From NCBI GenBank assembly GCA_026874595.1, contig CM049306.1, positions 15,521,019 to 15,585,018 on the forward strand: 64,000 nt of DNA. The letters run 5' to 3'. Every line of letters begins with the position of its first letter. Positions within the stretch are counted from its first letter, which is position 1. The position numbers were made by a program, and so were the translations under genes. This DNA is from Sipunculus nudus. Lineage: Eukaryota; Annelida; Sipuncula; Golfingiida; Sipunculidae. Under the pieces are notes generated by a model, which worked only from the letters and a program-made list of their open reading frames with translations, made no database searches and was not told the origin of the DNA. Below, in pieces: positions 37,655-49,573 of the stretch.

Positions 37655-40600
37655 CAAATATTATGAATTGTGCATGTGTATTTATATATATCCACTATGC
37701 ACATAATACATCAGCATTAACAAGAGAAAAAATACGTTATTGATTTTTTTTGTGTGCTGAAAAACCATATCCAGTATATATCATTTGCAGAACCACTGAG
37801 CTTTACCACTTAAAGTTTTATGTACCGTAGTTTTAATTTTATGAACTTCACATATGTCAATCTTATGCCAGAGTTTTCATAACTTGGAGACTAGTGTTAA
37901 TACATTCTCTGTTACTATTCACTAGGTCAAATGGTGACTAATAGACCTACTAAATTGGGTGTTTGTTTATGACCTGGGGCATGGTCACTGAGTTTATCCA
38001 CTTTTGTGTGAGGCCTTTGTATGACTGGCACCTGCCTACCTTGCTCAGGCTTGTATTTCACCTATACATAGAAAAGCCTTAAACCTGTACATATTAAACT
38101 GTATTTCTGCCATTATTGATGTATGAACCATGTTGATGGAATATCACCATAAAACAGACTCCCTGCTCCAAAGACATGAGGCAAGAGATATTTAGTAGAT
38201 CAAATCTTCATTAAAGGTAATTGAAACCAGTGTCAATTGTAACTAAGAATTTTAAAACACTGTATTCTCTGTAGAAACTGTCATAATCTTTGTGTAAAAT
38301 ATTTAACTTTTTGTGATCATATCCTATTATAAATATCATTTTCACTCAAGGAACAAAGAAGCTTCCAAATCACTTGATTTAGTATCATCTTATCTTTCCA
38401 TAACCTAAGTTTATGGAATATGAGTACCATATACCCAGATGTTTTACTCTATTAAATGTTAATATCTGCTTTTATCTCATACCATTTAAGTTTAGTATAA
38501 CTGTTAAACAATATGGATATATGCACTTTGTATTTTGAAGAATCCCAGCTTAATAGGTGTCTGGCAAGATGAATGCCATGACTTGGCGAAATATGTAATT
38601 TGGATTATGGAGTCATTGATATCTTTCATCTCAGTCTGCTCTCAAATTACCATATGAATAATTTATTGATACAATATATAGTAAATACATTCAAGTGGTA
38701 TCCTAGGTTTGCATATATAGATAAGCATGTATCAATGGATTGAGCGCAAGCCACTTAAAGCTTATGAAGTTTGCTCTTGAATTCCAAGATGATCATTTTC
38801 TGATGGAAAAGGGAAGTGATTTTATCATGTTGATGACAACATAATGACTATGTTTAATAGAATTTGAGTGATTAGGAGATTGTAAGGTGCTAGTTGAGAA
38901 GAGAGAGAGTTTTGGTGGATGTGGGATGAGTTTGTCAAAAAATGTCATTTTCTTTTAAGTTAAAATCTGTTTGAATTTTCAATAAATTTGCCACTGCTTC
39001 AAATATTTCCTTTTTTTTAACAAATTACTGTTAATTTTGTGGTAACCATAATTATTGATGAAACAGGGCTTATGCATTTCAGTATCTTCTCAAAATACAA
39101 AGTTAATGCCTAAAAGTCAGTGAAGTAATGAAATATTTGCCTCATCAACCAGAAAGACACGAAGGAGTACTTTCAAAAATATTTATCTTAATAGAGAGTT
39201 TATCTTTTCACAGTGACTAGTTATAGGGTCATGGTCATTGATCAAGTGCATAAACTTTTAAATTTTTATAGCGCCTTATCTGGTTGATCTCATGTATAAA
39301 TGTAAAATGAAAATTTGTTAACTCATTGGTTACACAATATAAGCAAGCAGCAAGAAAGCTGGGAATATATTAGATTATATAATATGAATTTTGGCCCTTG
39401 TAATTTTATATTTAGAAGAGAAGTAGAAGTTTGATCTATTGGCCCCTATTGAAAAATATCATGCAAGTATGACAGGTATGATTTTGAAAGAGCTGTCATC
39501 TAATTTCAGACCTTTACACACTTTATTGAAACAATGTCAGTCTTCCTGGGGGATTATTTACTATATACACTATATATCCATTATCCAGGTGTATATATTG
39601 GTCACTGTAACTGTCATACAATACTTATAGAGATGGATACCACCCTCGCCTACCTGTGAAAACAATCAATTACAGACCCATTTGTTTTTATTCAGGCAGG
39701 CTATCATGGGGGAATTTACCATGTTAAGCAAAGAGAGACAGTGGTTGATGATACTGCATGTGAATGTAATGTCCTGTTCATTGGTATATCATGTACAAGA
39801 TTTATCTGTTGAATTCACTGTATAAATTTTCATTTTATAATGAAAATGGATGTTTATTCATTCTGTGTGAATAATAATAATGAAATTAATGAAAATGAAG
39901 TAAGTCTCATGCCATGGCCGTGGGTAGCATCTGGTCAAGGTCATTCAGGAGAGCTGGGAAACAAGTCTATGCTTTCAGGCGATGGCTGGGGCAGCAGACC
40001 TGCTAATGTTAATCATTTCATTGACTGGACTAGCCAGCATGGCTTAGACAGCCCAATATTGAACTCCCAAAATGCAGGCTAGCTCTGCTGACAAATAACC
40101 TCTCTAGCCATGCTTACTGTCCAGCCAGCTGGCAGCCATTTTAAATGCAAGCTTAAACAGGCTTTCACCCTATTTCTTTTGTTAATTTTGTTTATTTTTA
40201 TTTGTTTATTTTTATTTACTTTCAATAAAGTCAAATGTGCGTTATAACCATCCATCAAGGGCTATGTGAAAAAAATAAATAATATTTATATCCCTTCCCT
40301 GGTATAAAAGAATTAAATTGTTCTAAAACCAGTTCTGCACAATACAAAGAACTGTAAATTAAATCAGCTGTTACATCAGTATCATGTTTCAGATTAAAAC
40401 ACTAGACATGAAGGTAAATAATCACAGAGAAAGTCAATATGTAGTTAGTGGTCTTTCTCTGAATGCTGAAATATATGACATGTAAAAAACATTAATAAAA
40501 ATAAAATACATTAGGGCAGTTATAGGTAGGTTGGATTTAAATTATGTGAAAGCAAAGAAGATAAGAAATGAGCCATAAGTGGAGAAGAATTATATGGATG

Positions 40601-40991
40601 TTGATAGTACAGTATTTTGTAAATATTTGGGGAGTTGATGGGTATGTAGTGGTCAGGAATTCATTCTTCCCTTTTGGAAAGAGATTTTCTGCTATCTATA
40701 AATAAAATTGTATAAGGCATGGTATATTCATTAATAAATCTTTTCCTTTTATGAGTAGAATCAACATTTTAACCCTGAGAAGAAAAACTTGAATGACATG
40801 AACACAAGCTTTCAATTCTGGGCCAGGTTCATTTTCATGAGAAATAAATAAATTTCCATGAGTTGTTAGATTTTGAGTACATGACTGCTTATTGTTATAG
40901 GCAGGCTGTACTTCTAAAAATCCTATCTTGCTAATGAGTTTTGAATTTATAGATAGAAGTGTCAATAAAGAGTGATTTTCTTTTTTTTTAG
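35044..40991. other. Non-coding stretch upstream of the first certain PMCA exon
   Basis: No exon was recognised. Noted content is a (TA)n run at 37609-37652, a poly-C run at about 36835-36847, and GC-richer islands at 35150-35900 and 39900-40140. The last 11 bases are the polypyrimidine tract and AG (40990-40991) of the acceptor for the exon that follows. Confidence 0.55.
37609..37652. repeat. (TA)n microsatellite
   Basis: This is a pure TA dinucleotide run of about 22 units with no recognised flanking element. Confidence 0.95.
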
Positions 40992-41003
40992 GAGAGAAAG
41001 CGC

Positions 41004-41160
41004 ATGATGGATGGGAGTGGGCCCACCAAGTTTGGATGCACTCTTAAGGAGTTGCGAGAGTTGATGGAGTACAGAGGTCATGAGGCCTATAACAAAATTC
41101 AAACAGACTACGGTGGAGTGGTGGAGCTTTGTAAACGACTGTACACATCTCCAACAGAAG
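41004..41160 (+). CDS. PMCA: Plasma-membrane Ca2+-transporting ATPase, N-terminal coding exon
   Basis: This is the first certain exon of a P2B-type calcium pump, which exports cytosolic Ca2+ across the plasma membrane using ATP. The exon starts at 40992, after a T-rich tract and AG. Two consecutive ATG codons (41004, 41007) open residues [12 protein letters not shown], followed by [13 protein letters not shown] and [13 protein letters not shown], the conserved cytosolic N-terminus of animal PMCAs. It ends at a GTAGGC donor (41161) after the first base of a glycine codon (phase 1), giving residues 1-52 from the first ATG. The four codons before the ATG (GAG AGA AAG CGC) are also open, so translation might begin in an earlier exon. 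Intron 1 is about 7.6 kb. The gene symbol names the family; the paralogue cannot be fixed from this part. Confidence 0.93.
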
Positions 41161-43029
41161 GTAGGCAGTTATAACATCATAAGGTAAGGTTTTAAATCAG
41201 TGCCATTCTACCTGTTATTTTTTATATAAAAAATTCATTAAAACAATTTTAATAAATTTTTGTATTCTGTCCAGTGAAAATGAATAATACAATTTGGAAC
41301 AGTAAGCAAATCAATAATTAACCTGGAAATTGTGAATTGCCAGATTAAATTCTGATTTGGTCAGCTTACTGAGAATGAGCAAGCAATCATAAAGTACAAA
41401 ACTAAAATTTGATAGATAAATTAAATAATTCCTTCTATATCAGTGTGACATGTTATACAGAAACTTAACTGTTTTATAATTAAAACTGGAGCAAATGCAA
41501 TTGTTGACTTTTTTTTTGCTTAGTGCAGTTGATTTTAGAGGTCACTAAATTAATGGAGTGCCAGTGATACCTCCTTTCATTGGTTTTATTGGGAGATTAA
41601 AGCAAAATTATGCACATGATTAAAAATATCAAAATTTGTGGAAGAAACAAAGAAAACAGAATTTGTGATCCAGAAAGAGAATGTCATATACGAGCAGATG
41701 GCCTTTCACACACATAATGGCGGTTATGTGTGGCCCCTTGGTTTTATACATCATTGCTTTTAAGTAAACAAGGATGGCCCTGCAGCAGTCAGTAATGTCA
41801 CTTGGTACCTTATGTATGGATCTGTATGAAAGTGTTTGGTTGGGCTATGCTTGTGGATCAATAATAATTAATGCACTCAAGAGAATTTTGATGCACTGAA
41901 GCTGCAACCCATTAATTTCCTGGAAATTGCTGGCCAAGTATTTGCCACAAGTGTTTTCAGCCAAACACCTGAGCCTAAATATATGCTCTGAATGATTTGG
42001 ATATTATTGAAGGATTATATATCTTAGGCTCGGCTGAAATTTCTGATGTTTATATTATACAGCGGATTATTATTATTATTTTTGGCAGCTTCCTTGGGAT
42101 GGGCTTGCTACAAAGAAAGGTCTGGTTGAATGGCATTTACAAAAATAGCAACACAATTTGAGGCACTTATTTTATTTGCTCGTATCATTTTTTTTTTTTG
42201 CATCTTACCTTTCACTGAAAAAAAATTATTTTGTGTTTTATCTATTTTTAAATCCATTTACTCTATCCTATCAACCAACGGTACAAAAAATCTGTATTTT
42301 AAGTGATTTTGATGATGCAGATTTTTTTTTTATCTTTGGGATATCTAGAAAGGGGCACTTTTGGAAACATAAGGTGCAGAAAACATTAATGTTCCTGATA
42401 AGTGATTTACTGAAATAACCTCTGGTGAACTCCCAGCATCAGATCTAGAGCTATGATATCAGCTGCACCCCTTTAGTTCAATGGCCTTGAGTAATGTTTA
42501 TCAGTAGATCCAATACCCCCACAGGATAAAACAGAAGTAAGTCAGAGTACCAGTGAGATCACAGGTAATGTTTGAACATGTCGGCAAGGTGATCTGCTCA
42601 AAGTGGCTGCGCCCTTCTGTTTCTTGTGCTGCCCTGGCAGGCATAGTAAAGCCTAGAAACAATTAATGTAATGCAGACCCACCCTGCTGGTTCAGTGGCT
42701 GCCAGCTGCTCCGCAGTGCTGTGCAATAGTTACCCACTGCAGTACATGAAATGCCAGGCTTACTGTTAATACAGTGAAGTGAGATTTACTCAGTTAATGT
42801 AATTACAGTGGAACTAGCTTTATCTGAATATCTACTGGGGAAGGGGAGATTTGTTTAGTGGTCTGTTAGATATATGTGTTTTAAGCATTTAATGTCATGA
42901 TTAGAACATACTAGTGTTTAGTCAACTAAAGATTATCCTACTGTCTGTTACAGTAACATTATTTTAGATCAAGTCTAAGAGCAGCTCTAAATACCACGGT
43001 TAAACTTGCGTGTTCAAATATGTCAAGGT
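41161..43029. other. PMCA intron 1, left part
   Basis: This is intronic sequence with no further exon recognised. A GC-richer island lies around 42420-42780. Confidence 0.6.
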
Positions 43030-43200
43030 TTTTAGCGAACCTGTGAGCTTATGCGATGGCGCAGCGTCGTCCGTCCATCGTCAGCCAGCCTTGGATGGCG
43101 GACGGCTGACGATGGACGGACGACGCTGCGCCATCTTTTATCCGTCCATGGCTGTAAGCCAGAAACCGTTGGAGCTAGCAGCTCCAAATTACATGTAAGC
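43030..43200. repeat. Snap-back 5' end of a dispersed repeat: 32-bp perfect inverted repeat
   Basis: Arm 1 (43055-43086, starting GATGGCGCAGCGTCGTCC) and arm 2 (43104-43135, ending GACGACGCTGCGCCATC) are exact reverse complements over 32 bases, separated by a 17-base loop. The upstream TTTTTAGCGAACCTGTGAGC and downstream GGCTGTAAGCCAGAAACCG look like the 5' region of a bivalve-type dispersed repeat that normally carries GTCCGTCC microsatellites here. GGAGCTAGCAGCTCC just after it is a smaller palindrome. The body of this repeat probably continues to about 43850. Confidence 0.75.
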
Positions 43201-43875
43201 ATTAGTCACATGTGAACCTTGGTGCCCTGGAGCTTATTGGGTATCTGCATTAAATTAGATTTTATAGAGAAAAAGCTTAAAAACCTTTAAAAATCTTCTT
43301 CTCTGAAACTGTCCAGCTAAATTGTCCAATATTTCACAGAAATGATCCCTGGAACAATCTCTCTCAAGTTTGTTCGAATGGTTCCAGTTCGGATATTTTT
43401 GGCTGAGTTACAGGAGGTTGAACTTAGTCATCTGTCCAAAAAAGCATACTTAAAATAAAATCTCAGAAATAGCTAGAGCTAAAATCACTAAATTTTATAT
43501 GAATGTTTGTCACATATGTCATATCTGATTTTGAGGTATTGGTGGCGCCACCTACATTGATGTGTTTTTTACAAGCGAAAATGTAATTTTAAACTCTTCT
43601 AGCTTATACACTGATTTATGATGAAACTGTTTAGCTGATTGGTTAAAACTTTACAAAAATTATTCTATGGTAGAACAGTTTTAAAGAATAGATTGGGTAA
43701 ATACAGTTTTAAAAAAACATTGTAGCCTATTGAAAAAGGGTTACTGTATTTGAAAACAGATTTGACAACATACTGAGTTTCAGGAGCCAAGTCAAGAGGT
43801 CACTCAGTACAAACAGGGTTCAGACATCACCATGGCAACTGACCTGGCTCGAGGGGGGGGGGGGTGTCTAGACAA

Positions 43876-43910
43876 TGTGTCTAGACGTCAAGACACAGCG
43901 TCTAGACACA
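43876..43910. repeat. 12-bp perfect inverted repeat built on GTCTAGAC
   Basis: TGTGTCTAGACG (43876-43887) pairs perfectly with CGTCTAGACACA (43899-43910) across an 11-base loop. Another TGTCTAGACA lies just upstream, next to a poly-G run (about 43854-43863). Function unknown. Confidence 0.8.
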
Positions 43911-44004
43911 ATGTTTAGATGCAGAATTCCCAGATTATTGGAACTGTATCTTTCAACCGTTTGAAAAAAATTGGTTTGCATTTTAAGCGAATTGGGTTTA
44001 TCAT

Positions 44005-45311
44005 CAGGTCACATGTGAACTGCTGTGCCCTCATTTTTGGTTGACCTCTGACCTTTTCTCGTTGCCCACGTCCATTTGTGCGTCTGTTTCCACACATAAA
44101 CCCACGTATCTCGGGAACCGTTTGACGGATCAGGCTAAAAATTTTGCACAAATGTAGCCCTTTGATTGCTTTATAACATACACTAAAAATGGTGGCACCA
44201 CCTGCAACCATTTTTGCACAGCGTCCATCTGTTCATCTGCCTTGGGATAATATCACTCATATCTCAACAGTGGTTTGACTTATCCACCTGAAATTTTGCT
44301 GGTTTATGCATCAAGGAGAGCTTTCTCGATTTTATGACAAATGGCGCCACCTACATTCACGTTTACTCTGCGGACATCCAAGCTCATATCTCGGGAACCG
44401 TTTGACCAATTGGGCCAAAATTTTGCTTTATAACATACACTAAAAATGGAGGCGCCACCTGCAACCACTTATGCACAGCGTCCATCTGTTCATCTGCCTT
44501 GGGATAAAATCATTCATATCTCAGAAGTGGTTTGACTTATCCACCTGAAATTTTGCAGGTTTATACATCCTGGACAGGTTTCTTGATTTTATGACAGGTG
44601 GCGCCACTTACATTCATGTTTACTCTGCAGACATCCAAGCTCATATCTCGGGAACTGTTTGATTGATTGGGCCAAAATTTTGCATGTGTATAGATCTCAC
44701 ATAGCTCTTCATCAAAGGCAAAACAGTTGCCACCTGCAACCACTCATGCACAGCATCCATCTGTTCATCTGCCTTGGGATAAAATCACTCATATCTCAGA
44801 AGTGGTTTGACTTATCCACCTGAAATTTTGCAGGTTTATACATCCTGGACAGCCTTCTCGATTTTATGACAGGTGGCACCACCTACATTCACGTTTACTC
44901 TGCAGACATCCAAGCTCATATCTCGGGGAACCGTTTGACCAATTGGGCCAAAATCTTGCTTGTGTATAGAGCTCACATAGCTCTTCCTCATAAGCAAAAC
45001 TTGTGGCGCCACCTGCAACCACTTATGAACACCTTCCATCTGTTCACCTGCCTTGGGATAAAATCACTCATATCTTAGCAGTGGTTTGACTTATCCACCT
45101 GAAATTTTGCAGGTTTATACATCCTGGACAATTTTCTTGATTTTATGACAGGTGGCACCACCTACATTCACTTTTATGCTGCAGACATCCATGCTAATAT
45201 GCAACACACCTCACTCTATTCCCCTTGCCACTTAATCCATGCCTCACTTCACCCGTCCCACTCTGATTTCTGCGGATACACAGTCACTTGTCGACTACCC
45301 ATATTCTAGTT
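44005..45311 (+). repeat. Family-2 repeat, 5'-altered copy within PMCA intron 1
   Basis: Family-2 text starts at about 44005 (AGGTCACATGTGAACTGCTG) without the 5' hairpin. About four internal units of 257-280 bases follow, with landmarks near 44216, 44473, 44748 and 45028. The right end is intact: GCGGATA (45272-45278) is the exact inverse of the family 5' start TATCCGC. After it come CAGTCACTTGTCGACTA and CCCATATTCTAGTT. Minus-strand open frames across it are repeat shadows. Confidence 0.8.
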
Positions 45312-46744
45312 TTAAAATGTCCTAGTCTGAAACTTGCAGGTCCAAAATGTCCATTTTGCTGAAATCATAATGACTAAGGTAGATATGCAGGACTTAAAAG
45401 GATCAATATTAAATTTTAAAAATAAACTCATAAAATTCATACTCCCAAACTTTGCACAGGTTCGCATTAGGCCTGTAGGCCTTGTTACCCATAATATTTG
45501 GAAACAATAAATTTGTTTTAAAAGCCCATTTAGCATTTTATTGAACAGGTTCGATATTTGGTTCCCTGTTTTATTTACAGATACATGAATATTCAGTTGG
45601 ACAATGTATGGGGATGCAAGCTTTAGCTGTTATATTTAATATAAATCTGCCAGGTGGATTTGATAGATAATTTCCTGGGAAAAGCCTTTCTGTTGATATA
45701 TTTTAATGCTGGACTTTGAGGGCCAGAAAGGGTCTCAATCAAAATTATAGGAAAGCTATGCTGTCCTTAAACAGTTAACTGTCAAATGGGTGTAAAATAA
45801 ATTTAGGAGCAAGGAAGGACAAAGCTGTTTTCAGTGTCAGATCGATACTGGAGCATGTTTCAGTCAGAGCCTTTATTGGGAAATGTCCCGAGCCCGTGCA
45901 GTATGCAGGACCTGTAATCAGCAGATTCGCTGTCAGCTGAATGCCTCAAATCTAGTCTTACGGTATGTTCAGCACTACTACAGATTATAGTGCCTGATTT
46001 TGTCAGCTACACATATATTAGAGTGAGACAGCAACAAGTCATTTTAATTCAATAAACATTTTGTCTGTCATACCTTTAAAATAAAATGAAACAATTCATT
46101 CTATTCAGGTGGTTTTCACAAATATATAAGAATAAAAAACATTTGATATATTCTGTTAAATGGCTGGTCATATCCACTCTACATGACCATGATTTTATGA
46201 TTCCAAGCAAAGGAATGCCCATTGGGTCAAAGTAATTAATACAAGATATTTACAGTACAGTTTAGACAAAGGCTTTCAATCTTTGAACAAGGAAATTTTT
46301 TATCTCAATTTATAAAAAAAATATGATCACAACAAAATGCAGTTTTGTGTTTTGCAAAGTAGCTTCACATTTGTTTATGAAATAAGAAACATGCCCACTG
46401 AAACATGGCAAAATGTTTATATAACCAGCAGGTCCATTCTGAAAAATACTGAGGAAGTGAGGCATGGGGCCATCAATTAGGGTGAAACCAAAACCATTAC
46501 TTTGCAAAATGTTGTAGAAAATCAATATCTGATTAAGCAGTAAATTATTCACACTTACTAAATCCGTTTGATCAGGGTCAAGATCACTGGTTGTTCACAC
46601 AAAAAACAACTTACTTTTCAAAACTCAAGTTGAGTTATTAGTGTCATAAATACACTGAAAAAAACTTAATTTATCATCAGATGGAGGTTGAATACCCACG
46701 GCAGACACCATGTTACCTAGCAACAAACCTAACTAAGAACCGGA
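45312..46744. other. PMCA intron 1, no feature seen
   Basis: No exon or recognisable repeat was found. Confidence 0.5.
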
Positions 46745-46936
46745 AGGTTGTAAAATATATTAGTTAATCTCATGAACATTTCCATCACACATTAGACCTT
46801 AAAGATTCTAAAATATATTAGTTTTTCTCACGAATGTTTCCATCTCAAATAAGACCTTAAAGATTCTAAAATATATTAGTTTTTCTCATGAATGTTTCTA
46901 TCTCACATTAGACCTCAAAGGTTGTAAAATATATTA
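46745..46936 (+). repeat. 58-bp tandem array split by a transposon insertion
   Basis: Units carry TAAAATATATTAGTTTTTCTC and TTTCCATCTCACATTAGACC. Their TAAAAT landmarks fall at 46751, 46809, 46867 and 46925, a period of exactly 58. The fourth unit breaks at 46936 and resumes at 48327 (GTTCTTCTCATGAAGGTTTC and CATCTCACATAGACC to about 48368), on the far side of the inserted element. Confidence 0.9.
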
Positions 46937-48326
46937 CCGTAATATCTCCACTTAAAACCGCGGTTTAATCAGGAAATAAAAAATCTTGAAATCAGGTTGT
47001 TTTCCTGAAAGCACTGTGCGGTTTTTACTAGAAGGGTTTCCTGAATATCTTCCCGGCAGACATTGTTTTTGGGCCGGTGAGGGGGTGATAATATGGCGAT
47101 TTTTCAAAGGCCGCCCATAGCAGGAGTCTCGCATGCATGGGAGCCGTGTGTAAATTTATTATTTATGATTATTTGTTATTTTTAAATTAAATGTTGCTGA
47201 TTATCTATTGTGCGATATATAAATTGTTATAAAAATCTTGGTAAATGTCACCAAATAATACATTTATAACACCCCCACTGTAACACAGCGGCCCACTTCG
47301 TTGGGCATTGTCAAGCAAAATTGAAATAAATGCCTACTTGAAACCCATTTGCGGCATTATTTAGCAACCATTATTTGTTTGAAACGTAAAATGAATAAAA
47401 AACTGAGTCGTAAAGGGTCACACAGTAGTGGACGTTCGTTTTAAAATTAAGATTGAGTGCCGCCATGTGCTGAAACGCATCTGCTAAGAATATTTTGAAC
47501 TGCTGTTCTTGGTGGGTGGTAAACAGAACAGCCACCTATCCCGTGCCTTGCGCAATGCTGCCTTGACAAAATGGCTCCCCACACGGAAACTTTCTTCAAG
47601 AAAAAAACTTCCTTACCCCGACTGGCCACTTTAATTTTACTATAAAATCACTCGTTTTCACGTGTCATGTTTCCTATACGTGCGCATCTCGACAAGGTAG
47701 CATCAGTTACTTTTATACTTAGTTAACCAGCGATGTTTTCAAACGCACCAGCAAATTGTGACATGGAGCGATGTCAACGTACGATGTGACGATGATAATA
47801 CTGAAGAAACCTGTATGAAAATGATTTGAATCTTCCGAGTAATTCAAGAAAATGGAATTTTCATCATAGATTAAGATTTCAAAATATTACTGTTAGACTT
47901 AAAATATACAGTGACTTGAAATGGATCAGCAGAATATTTTTCTAAAATATAATAGAAAATCAGTAGTAAACAAGAATATGGCACGGCATATTAAATCTGT
48001 ATAAACACACGAAGGTTCACCGGCCCTTACGTCTTCCCAAACTTCATGCTTGAGTGAACCTGCAAAAAAAGTGTTTTGATGTGTTTGAATAAAATGCCCA
48101 AGAAATTTTATAGTTTACAGGAATGTCCGAGTCGCAACCTGCGCGTGTTAACTTCTAGATTATATCTTGATTGTGTCTTGTGTTAAATCATTCCCTAGCG
48201 AAAGTTGGTGTGGTTTTAAAGAGGGGTTCTTAGTATTTGAGCCCCTCGCAGTGTCTCACCTGGGCTTTCGGCAAAGTCTGGGTGCAGTTTTAATCGGAAG
48301 TGCGGTTTTAAGTGAAGATTTTACGG
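46937..48326. mobile_element. 1.39-kb TIR DNA transposon with TA target duplication (Tc1/mariner-like, non-autonomous)
   Basis: The left end begins CCGTAATATCTCCACTTAAA and continues ACCGC (46937-46961). The reverse complement of the right end begins CCGTAAAATCTTCACTTAAA and continues ACCGC, giving 23 of 25 matches. Both ends are flanked by TA (46935-46936 and 48327-48328). Deleting the element with one TA restores the interrupted 58-bp tandem unit. A TA duplication and CCGTAA-type ends suggest a Tc1/mariner/pogo-related element, but no transposase frame is present. Its interior is GC-richer than the surrounding intron. Confidence 0.85.
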
Positions 48327-48771
48327 TAGTTCTTCTCATGAAGGTTTCCATCTCACATAGACCTTGAATCCCTTCTCTGCTTTTAGTGTAAAAATATGTA
48401 TTATTCAAGTATGGGAGAAAAATTGCCAAATTTCAATGGGGACCCAAATATTGAACATATCCTTACAGCTGTGCTTACATATTTGCCAAAAGTGGTATGT
48501 TTTACATGATTTATTAATGAGAATATATTTTGTTCATGTAGCATGTACATAAAAATGAGCAAAATGTTTAATAGCTGCAACTCAACCCTCTCATGATAAT
48601 TCCAAAATAAGTGTACCTACTGGGTCTTGAGTGCAGAATAGTTGCTGCTGAATGTTTATCTGACTTGTAAGTGAATGTCATAGTTTTTAGATTGTCTGTT
48701 GAATGTCATACATGCTGGACAATCTCTTTATGAATAACCTCATGTTAATAAGGTTTTGTTATTTTTTTCAG

Positions 48772-48972
48772 GTTTAAGTGGGCTTCCTGCTGATATAAAA
48801 CAGCGGGTTGACACATTTGGTTCCAATGTCATTCCTCCAAAGCCTCCAAAGAGCTTCCTACGACTGGTGTGGGAGGCACTTCAGGATGTCACCCTTATCA
48901 TCCTTATTATTGCTGCTCTCGTCTCGTTAGGCCTATCATTTTATCATGGTGGTGGAGGGGGTGGGGATAAAG
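48772..48972 (+). CDS. PMCA: PMCA exon encoding TM1 and preceding cytosolic segment
   Basis: The exon is bounded by TTTTTTTCAG and a GTAAGT donor at 48973. Its first two bases complete the glycine codon begun in the previous exon; it ends with one base of the next glycine codon (phase 1). It encodes residues 53-119: a GLSGLPADI-type link, the [20 protein letters not shown] block typical of PMCAs, then [20 protein letters not shown], which is TM1 (about residues 92-110). The exon closes with HGGGGGGDK, a glycine run at the start of the short extracellular TM1-TM2 loop that I do not recall from other PMCAs. Intron 2 downstream is about 4.6 kb. Confidence 0.96.
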
Positions 48973-49573
48973 GTAAGTATCTCTTCATACAATTTTTGTC
49001 TCAGCAAAGTGTGGTGGCGCAGTTTTATATATGATCAATTGATGTTTGCGGCAGTGTAATATCACAGCAAATACTAATGTAATATATCATCAAATACAAA
49101 ACAAAGTTATTTTTTTCCAGCACAAACAAAATTTTTACTGAGGCACCTTGCCGCAAAAGCGTTATTTTCATCTGTTTGTTGTAAACAAAAATAATACCGA
49201 AAGTTTTGCAAATTTTTATGTTCCAAGATTCATTGAAATGCTTCTTTTTAGTCACATCAGAAAAACCTGAAAAAAAAACAAGTAACTTCTTGGATTTTCT
49301 TAAAATGTATTATTCATCTGTACAAAATTGCCCGTCAACATTCATGAGTAGATTAATTGTGGAAAGATAACTGCACAGTGTAAAGTTACTGTAGGTACCC
49401 ATGGTAACTTATATTTCACTGGTTTGAGATAATAATATTATACTCTTTGGTTAACTCCAGTCACCACAGTAGCAACATGTTAAGTATAGTATCATTTCAG
49501 TGACTTTTGGGAAAATCTTTCTGTTCATAAACCTGACACTGTGGTGAAAATCAAGCCAATCAGAGTATTATTA
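48973..49573. other. PMCA intron 2, left part
   Basis: Intronic AT-rich sequence; reading on past the donor reaches a stop within 62 bases. No other feature was recognised. Confidence 0.6.
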
